Assembly (NCBI RefSeq): GCF_013166595.1
Contig: NZ_JABKKG010000002.1
Location: 462,510-526,509 of the forward strand
DNA from: Palleniella intestinalis
Lineage (GTDB): Bacteria; Bacteroidota; Bacteroidia; Bacteroidales; Bacteroidaceae
Direction of reading: 5' to 3'
Length of the DNA stretch: 64,000 bases
Part shown: piece by piece, positions 53,254-61,695 of the stretch
How the letters are laid out: every line of letters starts with the position of its first letter
How positions within the stretch are numbered: the first letter of the stretch is position 1
The notes under the pieces: generated by a model
Databases searched by the model: none
What the model was told of the DNA's origin: nothing
What the model saw: the letters and a program-made list of their open reading frames with translations, nothing else
Position numbers and translations under genes: made by a program

Positions 53254-54420
53254 TTATTTTGATGTTTCACAAATGACGCTCACTTTATCTATATATAGTG
53301 TGCTTCCTATCGCTCCATTGAAATACGCACCGTCCTTACTTGAAGAGAAAACAACAGCAAGATTATAGCCGAAAGAATTCAACACACTAAGGTCTATATC
53401 TGTACCATAATAGTCAAAATCCACCTCAAATTGTGTCCACTCGTCAACAGGACGAACCTCAGAAAGGATTGCTTTAGCTACAATATGGCTATTTGTCTGC
53501 ACATCGTCGCCATGAAGTCTGACAATGTTTCCATTCTTGTCATGATTACGGTAAAGTATTGCATAAATCGCGCCCTCATCTTGCTTTTGCGGGTCAATCG
53601 TTCCATCCTTGTATTGGAAGTTGGGACCCGGCTTATACTTATAGTAACCGGTCAACTTAATAGGTTTTTTATCAAATGCCACACCAAATTCTGTACTATG
53701 CAATGCCTCTTCCTGCCCCTTCATAGCCATAGTTGAGTCAAACTCGCCAAGAAAAAGATTACCGGCAGCTATTCGCATACCTACCATTGCTCCAAATATA
53801 CCTGTTGATTTCGTCTCTAATTTCACTCCTCTTCCTTCATATCCGTCCTCAATGGAAACAGAAGGATATTCGTTAGGTTTTGCGCTGCCATTGGCTATTT
53901 TGAAACCACCATTACCTGTTGCCCAGCAATCATTCCGGCTTCCGTCCAAACGACATTCATACCATTGGTGGTATTTATCTTTGTTTTTTTCTTGCACCAC
54001 AAAATAATTCTCAAAATTGAAATCACTGACCATACCGAGTTCTTCGATAACAGAGACATTGTAAACACGCTGCCAATCACCGTCCTCAGATGTGACGGTG
54101 TATACCACTGAACCATTCGTAAAATCCTGCACACTACCACTTGCAGGAGAGAGCGTCGCTCCTTCCGTAACAACAAACTGTGGTGCGAGACGGCTTCTGT
54201 CCGTTCCTGGCTTCACTCTGAACGTAACAGTACTTTTGCTAGTTAAAACCCTCTCTATAATAGTGTCACTGAGATTCCAAGTGCACTCCTCAGGCTTTTC
54301 ATAATGCACCCAAGCCTTCTCGATGTCACACTCGGCATTCAGAGGTTCATCCTTAAAACAAGCGGTTAGCCCGGAACATACCGTCACCGCAATGCATACC
54401 TTTCCTAATATCTTAAACAT
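53254..54420 (-). CDS. PCMD-domain lipoprotein
   Basis: A 388-residue lipoprotein (FKILGKVCIAVTVCSGLTAC, lipidated Cys about 21). Residues 60-130 are an Ig-like fold (STVTFRVKPGTDRSRLAPQF). Residues 130-388 are the PCMD domain, paralogous to the gene at 50952: VKLETKSTGIFGAMVG, RIAAGNLFLGEFDS, KKPIKLTGYYKYKPGPN, NGAIGSTLYIDKVSVICE. First gene of the operon; upstream sequence (54421-54736) has no gene, only a terminator and AT-rich DNA. Confidence 0.85.
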   Translation of the reverse strand: MFKILGKVCIAVTVCSGLTACFKDEPLNAECDIEKAWVHYEKPEECTWNLSDTIIERVLTSKSTVTFRVKPGTDRSRLAPQFVVTEGATLSPASGSVQDFTNGSVVYTVTSEDGDWQRVYNVSVIEELGMVSDFNFENYFVVQEKNKDKYHQWYECRLDGSRNDCWATGNGGFKIANGSAKPNEYPSVSIEDGYEGRGVKLETKSTGIFGAMVGMRIAAGNLFLGEFDSTMAMKGQEEALHSTEFGVAFDKKPIKLTGYYKYKPGPNFQYKDGTIDPQKQDEGAIYAILYRNHDKNGNIVRLHGDDVQTNSHIVAKAILSEVRPVDEWTQFEVDFDYYGTDIDLSVLNSFGYNLAVVFSSSKDGAYFNGAIGSTLYIDKVSVICETSK

Positions 54421-54596
54421 AATTATGGAACATATCTGTTTATCCCTGCGTGCGAAATTACCAAAAAATCGTGGAATTTAAACATTTTAACCGTGAATAA
54501 TATACTATCCGAAGCAATTTTAATGACATGTATCAAGATTTTGTCCGTTCATACAAGATTATCACCTCGATTGCCATTTCTTTGCACAATAAGAAG

Positions 54597-54643
54597 AAAA
54601 GCCATATCACACTCTGCATTTCTTGAGTAATGATATGGCTTTT
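54597..54643 (-). terminator. Terminator after the zinc-ribbon gene
   Basis: Arms AAAAGCCATATCA (54597-54609) and TGATATGGCTTTT (54631-54643). On the minus strand a T run follows. Confidence 0.7.
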
Positions 54644-54736
54644 CATGTACCAATAAAGGCAGTTTTGTCAATAAGGAACGGCTGCCATTCTTCCCATCAG
54701 GGATGCTGCCTGTTCCTCATGAGTGACAGGAAAGGA

Positions 54737-55555
54737 CTAATCCTCTGCTGATGTCTTTGTACGAGTGGCGCGCTTGCGCTTTGGTTTGTCGTCAACAGTG
54801 ACAACAGGTTTCACACCTGCCAGTTCTGGGTCAACAAGGATTCTACCACAATACTCGCAAACAATGATTTTCTTGTGCATCTTGATGTCAAGCTGTCGCT
54901 GTGGCGGTATTTTATTGAAGCATCCACCGCAGGCGTCACGCTGCACATAAACCACACCGAGTCCGTTGCGTGCATTCTTGCGGATGCGCTTGAAGCTCTG
55001 AAGGAGGCGTGGCTCGATACGCAGTTCAAGGTCTTCAGCCCTCTCACGGAGTTGTTCCTCTTCTGCGCGTGTCTCTTCCATAATCTCGTCAAGCTCGGCA
55101 CGCTTGGAGTCAAGGTCTGCCTTACGGCTATCCATCTGAGCCTTTGCACGTTCACTGTCACGAGTACGCTCTTCTATCTTAACCTGTGCATCCCTTATTT
55201 TCTTCTCACAGAGCTGTATTTCCAGATTCTGGAACTCTATCTCTTTTGTCAGCACGTCGTACTCGCGGTTGTTGCGTACATCATTTATCTGCGCCTTGTA
55301 ACGTTCAAGGCTCTCTTTTGCACGCACGATGTCGTCACGCTTTGTGACAATAGCCTGACGGAAAGACTCTACCTCATCAGAAAGGTTCTTGATACGTGTC
55401 TCCAAACCGGCAATTTCGTCCTCAAGGTCTTCTACCTCAAGTGGAAGCTCACCACGAAGGGCACGCTTTTCATCTATACCAGAAAGAGTTGTCTGCAACT
55501 GATAAAGGGCCTTGAGCTTCTCCTCGACCGTCATTTCCTTTGCTTTCTTTGCCAT
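54737..55555 (-). CDS. CdsZ-type coiled-coil zinc-ribbon protein
   Basis: A 272-residue protein. Residues 10-190 are a long coiled coil (EVEDLEDEIAGLETRIKNLS). The C4 zinc ribbon is CGGCFNKIPPQRQ ... IVCEYCGRILVDPE near 205-240. A basic C-terminus (KPKRKRATRTKT) follows. This family neighbours nif3 in Bacteroidetes and many other phyla and is proposed to act in nucleic-acid-related processes; the exact role is unknown. 116 bp downstream of nif3. Confidence 0.85.
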   Translation of the reverse strand: MAKKAKEMTVEEKLKALYQLQTTLSGIDEKRALRGELPLEVEDLEDEIAGLETRIKNLSDEVESFRQAIVTKRDDIVRAKESLERYKAQINDVRNNREYDVLTKEIEFQNLEIQLCEKKIRDAQVKIEERTRDSERAKAQMDSRKADLDSKRAELDEIMEETRAEEEQLRERAEDLELRIEPRLLQSFKRIRKNARNGLGVVYVQRDACGGCFNKIPPQRQLDIKMHKKIIVCEYCGRILVDPELAGVKPVVTVDDKPKRKRATRTKTSAED

Positions 55556-55671
55556 ATTCTGTAATGTTATGTGTTATTTTTATGTTTTTATCAGTAGTGT
55601 CAATAATGTCGGTGATACCAACAAATGCAGCCAATCACCGGCAATGACGGCAGCGGTTTCCAACATTTTCC

Positions 55672-56433
55672 TTACCAATAACGCACAGGATTTGTGCTGC
55701 CATACATCTCTGTCCTTACCTCCGGGAACTTGTCTGTCATAATCCGACACAGCAATTCTGTTGTATACTGCTCTGATTCATAATGACCAATCACAATTAT
55801 CTGTATCTGCTGCTCCGCACCGAAGAATTCATGATAGTGCATCTCTCCGGTTATGAAAGCGTCCGCGCCTTGCTCCAAAGCCTTGCCAAGAAGAAACGAG
55901 CCTGCGCCTCCACAGACGGCAACCTTGCTTATCGGACGTTCCAAGAGGGCGTTTGTCATGCAGCATTCCACTCCGAAAAGCTCCTTCACATGCTGTATGA
56001 AGCGCACTGGTTCCACAGGTTCCGCAAGCGTCCCTATCGCTCCACTACCACCTTCGGTAAGGAATGCGACATCATCAAGACCGAGAAGCTCCGCAATCTT
56101 GTAGTTCACGCCACCCTCGGCATTGTCAAGATTGGTATGCATCGAAACCACGCATACATCATTCTTTATGGCTTTAATCACCGCACGCTGCACATAGTCA
56201 CCGCCACTGATGCACTTCAGTCCGCGGAACAGCAAAGGATGATGGGAAACAATCAGATTACAGCCACGGCGGACGGCCTCATCGACCACATCCTCCGTGA
56301 CGTCCAGACACAATAATGCCCCTGAGACATCCGCTTCTGTCAATCCAACTTGCAAGCCGGCATTATCGTAGCTTTCCTGCAAGGGCAGAGGCGCGAACTG
56401 TTCAAGGGCGTCAACGATTTCCTGTATTTTCAC
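55672..56433 (-). CDS. Nif3-like dinuclear metal-centre protein
   Basis: A 253-residue protein. Metal ligands are suggested by SHHPLLFRGLK (two His), HTNLDNAEGGVNYK and the C-terminal GHYESEQY (His, Glu). The opening EQFAPLPLQESYDNAGLQVG is the family's. Many Bacteroidales Nif3 proteins carry a central PII-like insert (about 360 residues), which this one lacks. Related to GTP cyclohydrolase 1 type 2 (YbgI). Function in vivo unclear. Confidence 0.9.
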   Translation of the reverse strand: MKIQEIVDALEQFAPLPLQESYDNAGLQVGLTEADVSGALLCLDVTEDVVDEAVRRGCNLIVSHHPLLFRGLKCISGGDYVQRAVIKAIKNDVCVVSMHTNLDNAEGGVNYKIAELLGLDDVAFLTEGGSGAIGTLAEPVEPVRFIQHVKELFGVECCMTNALLERPISKVAVCGGAGSFLLGKALEQGADAFITGEMHYHEFFGAEQQIQIIVIGHYESEQYTTELLCRIMTDKFPEVRTEMYGSTNPVRYW

Positions 56434-56463
56434 GCTAATTATTCCTTGTTTGAATAAATAATA

Positions 56464-56748
56464 AGTGCAAAATTAATCATTTCGACTGAAAAATACGAAC
56501 TTGCACCTACAGAATTAGCAATTTTTAAGGAGATTGGTCATCATGAGGCGACAAACCCCTGCCGATTATGGCATGCCAACAATCTTTTCACCTTTATCCT
56601 GTACCATTATTCACTATGGCGCCATCTCTCCCAATTCCCCGAACCCAGGTTTAATCCTTGTGTTTGTCTATTGAAGTAAGAGCGTTTCCTGACGTGACGG
56701 AATGATGTCCGTACAGTCTATATTTTCCGAGTGCAAAATTAATCATTT
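56464..56748 (-). promoter_or_regulatory. Duplicated -7 box region upstream of nif3
   Basis: The 19-bp direct repeat AGTGCAAAATTAATCATTT occurs at 56464-56482 and 56730-56748. On the minus strand each copy contains TAATTTTG, a -7 box. The 247 bp between have no gene or clear inverted ends. The copies may be tandem promoters or a target duplication flanking an insertion. Confidence 0.55.
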
Positions 56749-57091
56749 TTGGAACAAACATTACAATTTTCCTTTCAAAAATTACACTTCGACACTTTAT
56801 TTTTGACAGATGTCAATGTCATGTATATAAGACAAGGCATAAATGATAAAACTCCCCATCATAAGCCAATAAAAACGACCTGTATCGACACATAACAGCT
56901 TTGCTGTGCATACGTATCTATATATCCTTCTAAAAACTCAATGGTGTCGTATATACAAACAGGCTACAAAAGCTGTATTTAATTAACAAACAAGAACATA
57001 CAAAAGGCTACAAACACAATCTTCCGAAAGATGATGCTTTGTATTATAATAAGGAGAAATCTTGTTATCCCAAAGATAACATTTCAGAAAT

Positions 57092-57288
57092 AAGTTAGTC
57101 CACAAAATTAATTTGCATTATCTGCGCTGTTATTTTTGAGGGAAAAGCGTAGGCTGAAGAGGGAGTGCAGCGGGTTGCATGACTGATGAGACCTATGGTT
57201 TTCACCAAAAAGGACAAGCAGAGAAGGCGAAAGGCAAATCCATACATAACGATTGAAAATAATGTCGCTTAATTTTGCGGACTAACTT
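57092..57288. mobile_element. MITE-like element (TIR AAGTTAGTCCRCAAAATTAA)
   Basis: 20-nt terminal inverted repeats with one mismatch at 57092-57111 and 57269-57288 enclose 157 bp without a gene. The flanks read ATAAGTT and AACTTAA. It lies in the 995-bp gap between nif3 and rlpA; the remainder of the gap (56749-57091) is AT-rich with nothing else recognisable. Confidence 0.6.
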
Positions 57289-57428
57289 AATTACCGGCAC
57301 CTCATCAAACAAACCTTGTACACTAACAAAAAAGAATTCGGCAATTTGGCATATAAAAATACCAAATCGCCGAATTCATCTTCATGTACCAGTCTCCATA
57401 AAAAGTTCTTGCCATACAGACAATATGC

Positions 57429-57953
57429 CTATTGCTTTTGCCATGCCGGTACTTTCCCATCATAAAATTCGCTGCCCTCAATGTCAAACTCTACGCTGTC
57501 GGTCTGCTCTTTCAGTTTGTATGGAGTATGCACTTCATCCTTGACAACAGAAACCATGACCATCGCCACACCCTGATTTATCATGTCGATTTCTTTCGCT
57601 GCACGCCATGAGAGGTCTATAACACAGCCGCGGCGGAAAGGACCGCGGTCAATGACTTTGACAATTACAGACTTGCTGTTGCGCAGGTTCGTCACTTTCA
57701 GGCGTGTCCCAAAAGGATGAGTCTTGTGAGCGCACACCAAGCTGTCATGATGCAGGCGTGCACCGCTTGCCGTCCTTGCCCCCGTTGAACGCTTTGAATA
57801 GAATGTCGCCTTACCTTTCTGCTGCTTTCCTGTGCCCGAAACTGTCTGCCCCACAACCTTTTTCTGCTGTGTGGCATTGCGTTTCTGCATTCCCTTGGCG
57901 GGGAATATGGAGAGCGACAGGACGAGAAGGAATATGTTAGCGAGATGTAGCAT
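57429..57953 (-). CDS. Septal ring lytic transglycosylase RlpA-family protein
   Basis: A 174-residue exported protein with signal peptide (LANIFLLVLSLSIFPAKG). The double-psi beta-barrel shows GKATFYSKRSTGARTASG, HPFGTRLKVTNL, VKVIDRGPFRRG and IDLSWRAAKEIDMI. In RlpA this fold cleaves naked glycan strands of peptidoglycan at septa. There is no SPOR domain. It overlaps the end of the GH43 gene by 17 bp, so they are probably co-translated. Confidence 0.85.
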   Translation of the reverse strand: MLHLANIFLLVLSLSIFPAKGMQKRNATQQKKVVGQTVSGTGKQQKGKATFYSKRSTGARTASGARLHHDSLVCAHKTHPFGTRLKVTNLRNSKSVIVKVIDRGPFRRGCVIDLSWRAAKEIDMINQGVAMVMVSVVKDEVHTPYKLKEQTDSVEFDIEGSEFYDGKVPAWQKQ

Positions 57954-58965
57954 ACTTCAGGAGATTATCAAGGATTTCACGGCTGACCTTTACAATCGTG
58001 CCATGCTTATGTTCGGCAGGCACCTTTATGCGCTCGGGAATCGGTGTGAAAGTCTTGAAATCCTTTGTGGAGACGGCCTCAAACTGCTGTGCAGGGCGGT
58101 ATTGGTCGTAGTAGATGACCCATTCCGACTGCTGTTTCTTGCCCTTTCCGCTGTCTATTCTCACGGCACAAGGTCCTTCGCTGTAGGACGGCGAGAACAC
58201 TTTGGTCGGTGAATGGAAAGGCCCGTGAGGTGAGTCGCTGAATACGCAGAAGAGGTTGGAATAGCCTGGTTTGCGGTTATCCTTCACGACAAGCACATAG
58301 TCCTTGGACGCACGTTTCAACAGGAATCCGTCGATGCTGTTGAATCCTGGGTCATAGTAAGGTTTGGCAGGTGAGAACGTTTTCCAGTCCTTTGTCGTGC
58401 AGTACCACATGCGGTGGCAGCCGTTTGTGCCCTTCATGTCCTCCGCCGTGCGGTTGTTTGGGTCAATCTGTGATGACCAGATAATGAAATATTCCTTCAG
58501 TTCATCATCGTAGAACACTTCCGGTGCCCACACGTTGTTGGTGGGATGGTTCTTCATCACAGGAATCTCAATCTGCTTTGACCAATGGATAAGGTCTTTG
58601 GAGTGTGCATAGCCGAATCCGCGGCTGCCACGCCATTGGGTTGTCCACACGAGGTGGAACGTTCCGTCAGGTCCTTGGGTAATGGAAGGATCGCGGAGCA
58701 CACGCTCATCAGGGGCGAAAGTCGGGATTACGCTCTCTCCGGTGAAAGCATCAATGAATGCTTCTGTGTTACCAATCTCCGGGCGCATGAACACTCCGGG
58801 GATGCTATCCCATTGCAGGCCGTCATAGCTGTAGAGATAGCGCATGCCGTCAGTTGATGGTTCGTGGAATGATGTGAAGATGTAGGCATCGTTGCGGTCA
58901 TTGCCGAATGACGGATGTGCTGCCGATGCGAAAAGGATTAAAAGTGGAATTATTAACTTCTTCAT
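57937..58965 (-). CDS. Glycoside hydrolase family 43-like enzyme
   Basis: A 342-residue exported protein (signal MKKLIIPLLILFASAAHP then SFG). Five-bladed beta-propeller motifs: the conserved Asp of VLRDPSI, the catalytic acid in WAPEVFYDDELKEYF, and IWSSQID. Expected to cleave arabinose or xylose side chains of plant polysaccharides. The ATG at 58965 was preferred to 58992, which lies before a typical signal peptide. Confidence 0.85.
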   Translation of the reverse strand: MKKLIIPLLILFASAAHPSFGNDRNDAYIFTSFHEPSTDGMRYLYSYDGLQWDSIPGVFMRPEIGNTEAFIDAFTGESVIPTFAPDERVLRDPSITQGPDGTFHLVWTTQWRGSRGFGYAHSKDLIHWSKQIEIPVMKNHPTNNVWAPEVFYDDELKEYFIIWSSQIDPNNRTAEDMKGTNGCHRMWYCTTKDWKTFSPAKPYYDPGFNSIDGFLLKRASKDYVLVVKDNRKPGYSNLFCVFSDSPHGPFHSPTKVFSPSYSEGPCAVRIDSGKGKKQQSEWVIYYDQYRPAQQFEAVSTKDFKTFTPIPERIKVPAEHKHGTIVKVSREILDNLLKYATSR

Positions 58966-59133
58966 TATGTTATCAGTTAGATTATGCCACAAAGTGGCTT
59001 GTTTATAGTAAATGATTATGTGTTGGCTTTTGCTTCTTTAGTTATGTTTTTGTTATTGGGCGTTTTGTAGAAAACCGCTTATTCATACAGCTTATTTGTA
59101 CCGAGAATGCGCAGACTCGTATGGTCGCCAAAC

Positions 59134-59412
59134 TTATTTAAACAAGTCCGAATGAGTACCGGTGTCAATTAGGATGATTGTCACAGTCTGCTCGTTCTTC
59201 TCCCATATTAACAACCAGTCAGGCTGTATGTGACACTCCCACAGGTTATTCCATTTGCCAGACAATTTGTGCGGCTTATATTTCCTGGGAACAGTACCGG
59301 TTTCTTCAAGATAGCCTGCCACAATACGGAATTCATTGGGGTCAAGCCCTCTCTTTATACATTTCCTGAAAGCTTTGTCAAAATGCCGTGATGTCTCAAT
59401 GTAGTACTTCAT
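59134..59412 (-). CDS. YafQ-family mRNA interferase toxin
   Basis: A 92-residue RelE-superfamily toxin that would cut mRNA on the ribosome. Active-site residues of YafQ are present: His in YKPHKL, His in ECHI, Asp-Trp in QPDWLLIW, and His/Phe in DTGTHSDLF. It overlaps the antitoxin gene by 4 bp (ATGA). A compact type II module. Confidence 0.9.
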   Translation of the reverse strand: MKYYIETSRHFDKAFRKCIKRGLDPNEFRIVAGYLEETGTVPRKYKPHKLSGKWNNLWECHIQPDWLLIWEKNEQTVTIILIDTGTHSDLFK

Positions 59413-59606
59413 CCTAACAGATGTTTCATAAGGTCGTCAACAGAATCAGCACGGAAATTCTTGCCGGAATGCGCATCATCAACAGCTTTCTGTATTCTTG
59501 TGCGTTTTTCAGGCGTGACGATTCTTATTCCATCCAGTGCATTAAGTACTTTTTCCAGACTGGGCAATATGCTGAGGTTACTGACCTCAATTGTTATCGT
59601 TTTCAT
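59409..59606 (-). CDS. Antitoxin partner of YafQ-type toxin
   Basis: A 65-residue protein, MKTITIEVSNLSILPSLEKV, then RIVTPEKRTRIQKAVDDAHS and a helical end DSVDDLMKHLLG. The toxin-neutralising region is probably the C-terminal helices. The N-terminus has a short strand but no clear ribbon-helix-helix; assignment rests on position and size. Confidence 0.8.
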   Translation of the reverse strand: MKTITIEVSNLSILPSLEKVLNALDGIRIVTPEKRTRIQKAVDDAHSGKNFRADSVDDLMKHLLG

Positions 59607-59678
59607 GTCTTTATATTTTTGTACGCCACAAAGATACGAAAAATTATCGAATTATTTGCAGATATAGAATATTTTTTG

Positions 59679-59686
59679 TAATTTCG
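59679..59686 (+). promoter_or_regulatory. -7 box TAATTTCG upstream of the DUF349 gene
   Basis: Box variant (TTTG to TTCG), 50 bp before the ATG at 59737. Confidence 0.45.
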
Positions 59687-59736
59687 CACCAAATTATATA
59701 GTGAATTAAACATCGATTCAAACTAAAACAAAAGTT

Positions 59737-61446
59737 ATGATGGACTCTGAAGAGAAGCGTTATGAGACAATGGCGCAGGTTATCGAACGTGTAAAGGAAC
59801 TTGCTCAAAGTGAAGAAACTCCTGAGAAGGAAGAGGTTGAACTCCTTAAGAGCTTGTTCTACAAATTGCATTTCCAAGAGCGTGAGCAAAAACTAAAGGC
59901 ATATCTTGATGAGGGTGGTGACCCGGAGAAATATGTCATACAGGCTGACGACACGGAGGAGACATTCAAGACGGCGATGGCTGTCATCCGTGAGAAACGC
60001 CAGAAAGTTTTTGCTGCACAAGAGGCAGAAAAGCAGGCTAATCTTGAGAAAAAGCAGTCCATCATAGAGAAGATAAAGACGATGGTGACATCTCCGGAGG
60101 AGGCGAACAAGTCTTATCAGGAATTCAAGGACTTGCAGGCTCAGTGGAAGGAGATTGGCCAGGTGCCGGCAGAGAATGCTACCGAGATGTGGCGTTCTTA
60201 CCAGTTGTATGTGGAGCAGTTCTACGACTTGCTGAAACTCAACTCCGAAGCGCGTGAGTATGATTTCAAGAAGAACCTTGAGGCTAAGACACGCCTTTGC
60301 GAACTGGCAGAGAAGCTTGCCGACGAGGAAGATGTAATCAGCGCTTTCCACCAGTTGCAGGACCTGCATCAGGAGTACCGTGAGGTGGGACCTGTGGCAA
60401 AAGACCTGAGAGAGCAAGTGTGGACACGATTCAAGGCGGCAAGCACAGTGGTGAACAAGCGCCACCAGCAGCATTTTGAGGACATACGTGCGAAGGAGGA
60501 AGAGAACCTTACAAAGAAGACAGCTCTCTGCGAGCAGGCAGAGGAACTGTCAAAGCGCGAGTGCCAGAACTCTGCCGAGTGGGAGGAGGTGACAAAACTT
60601 GTCCTCGCCCTTCAGGCTGAATGGAAGACAATAGGCTTCGCTCCGCAGAAGATGAACGTGAAGATTTTCGAGCGTTTCCGCATCGCTTGCGACATGTTCT
60701 TCCAACGCAAGACACAGTATTTCAAGGAAATGAAGGAGCGTTTCGCTGAGAATGCGGAGAAGAAGCTGGCTCTTGTCGAGAAGGCTAAGGCTCTCATGGA
60801 CAGCACAGACTGGAAGCAGACAGCGGACAAGATGATGCAGCTGCAGAAGGAATGGAAAGAGATAGGTATGGTTCCAAAGAAAGTTGGTGACCAGCTTTGG
60901 CAGGATTTCATTGGCGCATGCAACCATTTCTTTGAGGCACGCAATGCCGCTAATTCCGGAACTCGCAACGCTGAGAAGGAGAATCTGCAGAAGAAGAAGG
61001 ACATTGTCGTGGAACTTGGACGTCTTGCCGAGGAGGCAGGTGACGACTTGCAACAGCGCATGCGCGAGCTTATTGATAAGTTCAATGAGATTGGTCATGT
61101 GCCGTTCAAGGAGAAGGACAATATTTACGATGACTATCATGCTGCCCTTGACAAGATTCACAAGGTGCTGAATGCCAACAGCCAGCGTCGCCGCATGGAT
61201 AATTTCAAGCAGAACATCAAGGCTGCTGCGAAGCGTGGCGAGCAGGCCGTTGACAATGAGCGCACTCGCCTGCAGCGCAGACTGGAGCAGATGAAGAGCG
61301 ACCTTAAGACTTATGAGAACAACCTTGGTTTCCTCTCAATATCTTCCAAGAAGGGCAACTCACTCCTTGACGAGATGAACCGCCGTGTGGAGAAACTCAA
61401 AGAAGAAATAGAACTTGTCAAGAAGCAGATAAAGGAGATTGACTAA
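59737..61446 (+). CDS. DUF349 repeat protein
   Basis: A 569-residue, highly charged helical cytosolic protein with four to five DUF349 units (AQWKEIGQVPAENATEMWRS, EWKTIGFAPQKMNVKIFERF, EWKEIGMVPKKVGDQLWQDF, FNEIGHVPFKEKDNIYDDYH). Rich in Glu and Lys. Bacteroidales members are single-copy and well expressed; function is unknown. Linked by a terminator at 61542. Confidence 0.9.
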   Translation: MMDSEEKRYETMAQVIERVKELAQSEETPEKEEVELLKSLFYKLHFQEREQKLKAYLDEGGDPEKYVIQADDTEETFKTAMAVIREKRQKVFAAQEAEKQANLEKKQSIIEKIKTMVTSPEEANKSYQEFKDLQAQWKEIGQVPAENATEMWRSYQLYVEQFYDLLKLNSEAREYDFKKNLEAKTRLCELAEKLADEEDVISAFHQLQDLHQEYREVGPVAKDLREQVWTRFKAASTVVNKRHQQHFEDIRAKEEENLTKKTALCEQAEELSKRECQNSAEWEEVTKLVLALQAEWKTIGFAPQKMNVKIFERFRIACDMFFQRKTQYFKEMKERFAENAEKKLALVEKAKALMDSTDWKQTADKMMQLQKEWKEIGMVPKKVGDQLWQDFIGACNHFFEARNAANSGTRNAEKENLQKKKDIVVELGRLAEEAGDDLQQRMRELIDKFNEIGHVPFKEKDNIYDDYHAALDKIHKVLNANSQRRRMDNFKQNIKAAAKRGEQAVDNERTRLQRRLEQMKSDLKTYENNLGFLSISSKKGNSLLDEMNRRVEKLKEEIELVKKQIKEID

Positions 61447-61541
61447 AAGACTCCCATGAAAGGGCATTCTGCTCTTGATTAACGGATTTTTCCTTAATGC
61501 AGGTGTTCTCCTATAGAACACTATTACCGAATAATATGGTC

Positions 61542-61582
61542 TCGGGCTTGCGGATGAAATCATTCCGCAAGCTCGATTTTGT
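61542..61582 (+). terminator. Rho-independent terminator of the DUF349 gene
   Basis: Arms TCGGGCTTGCGGA (61542-61554) and TCCGCAAGCTCGA (61564-61576), one G-U pair, followed by TTTTGTTATT. Confidence 0.85.
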
Positions 61583-61657
61583 TATTATGCTTAATACTAT
61601 TTTCCACATTCCAATCAATTTGTTTTACAATTTATTCGCAATATAAAATAAAATCAT

Positions 61658-61665
61658 TAATTTTG
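61658..61665 (+). promoter_or_regulatory. -7 box TAATTTTG of the TPR regulator gene
   Basis: Box 30 bp upstream of the ATG at 61696, which argues against the upstream ATG at 61579. Confidence 0.55.
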
Positions 61666-61695
61666 CAAGTGATTACAAAAACAATTGATTACAAA

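Noticed and set aside
59134..59606. Novel toxin-antitoxin system
   Set aside because: The toxin has all YafQ active-site residues, so this is an ordinary type II module.
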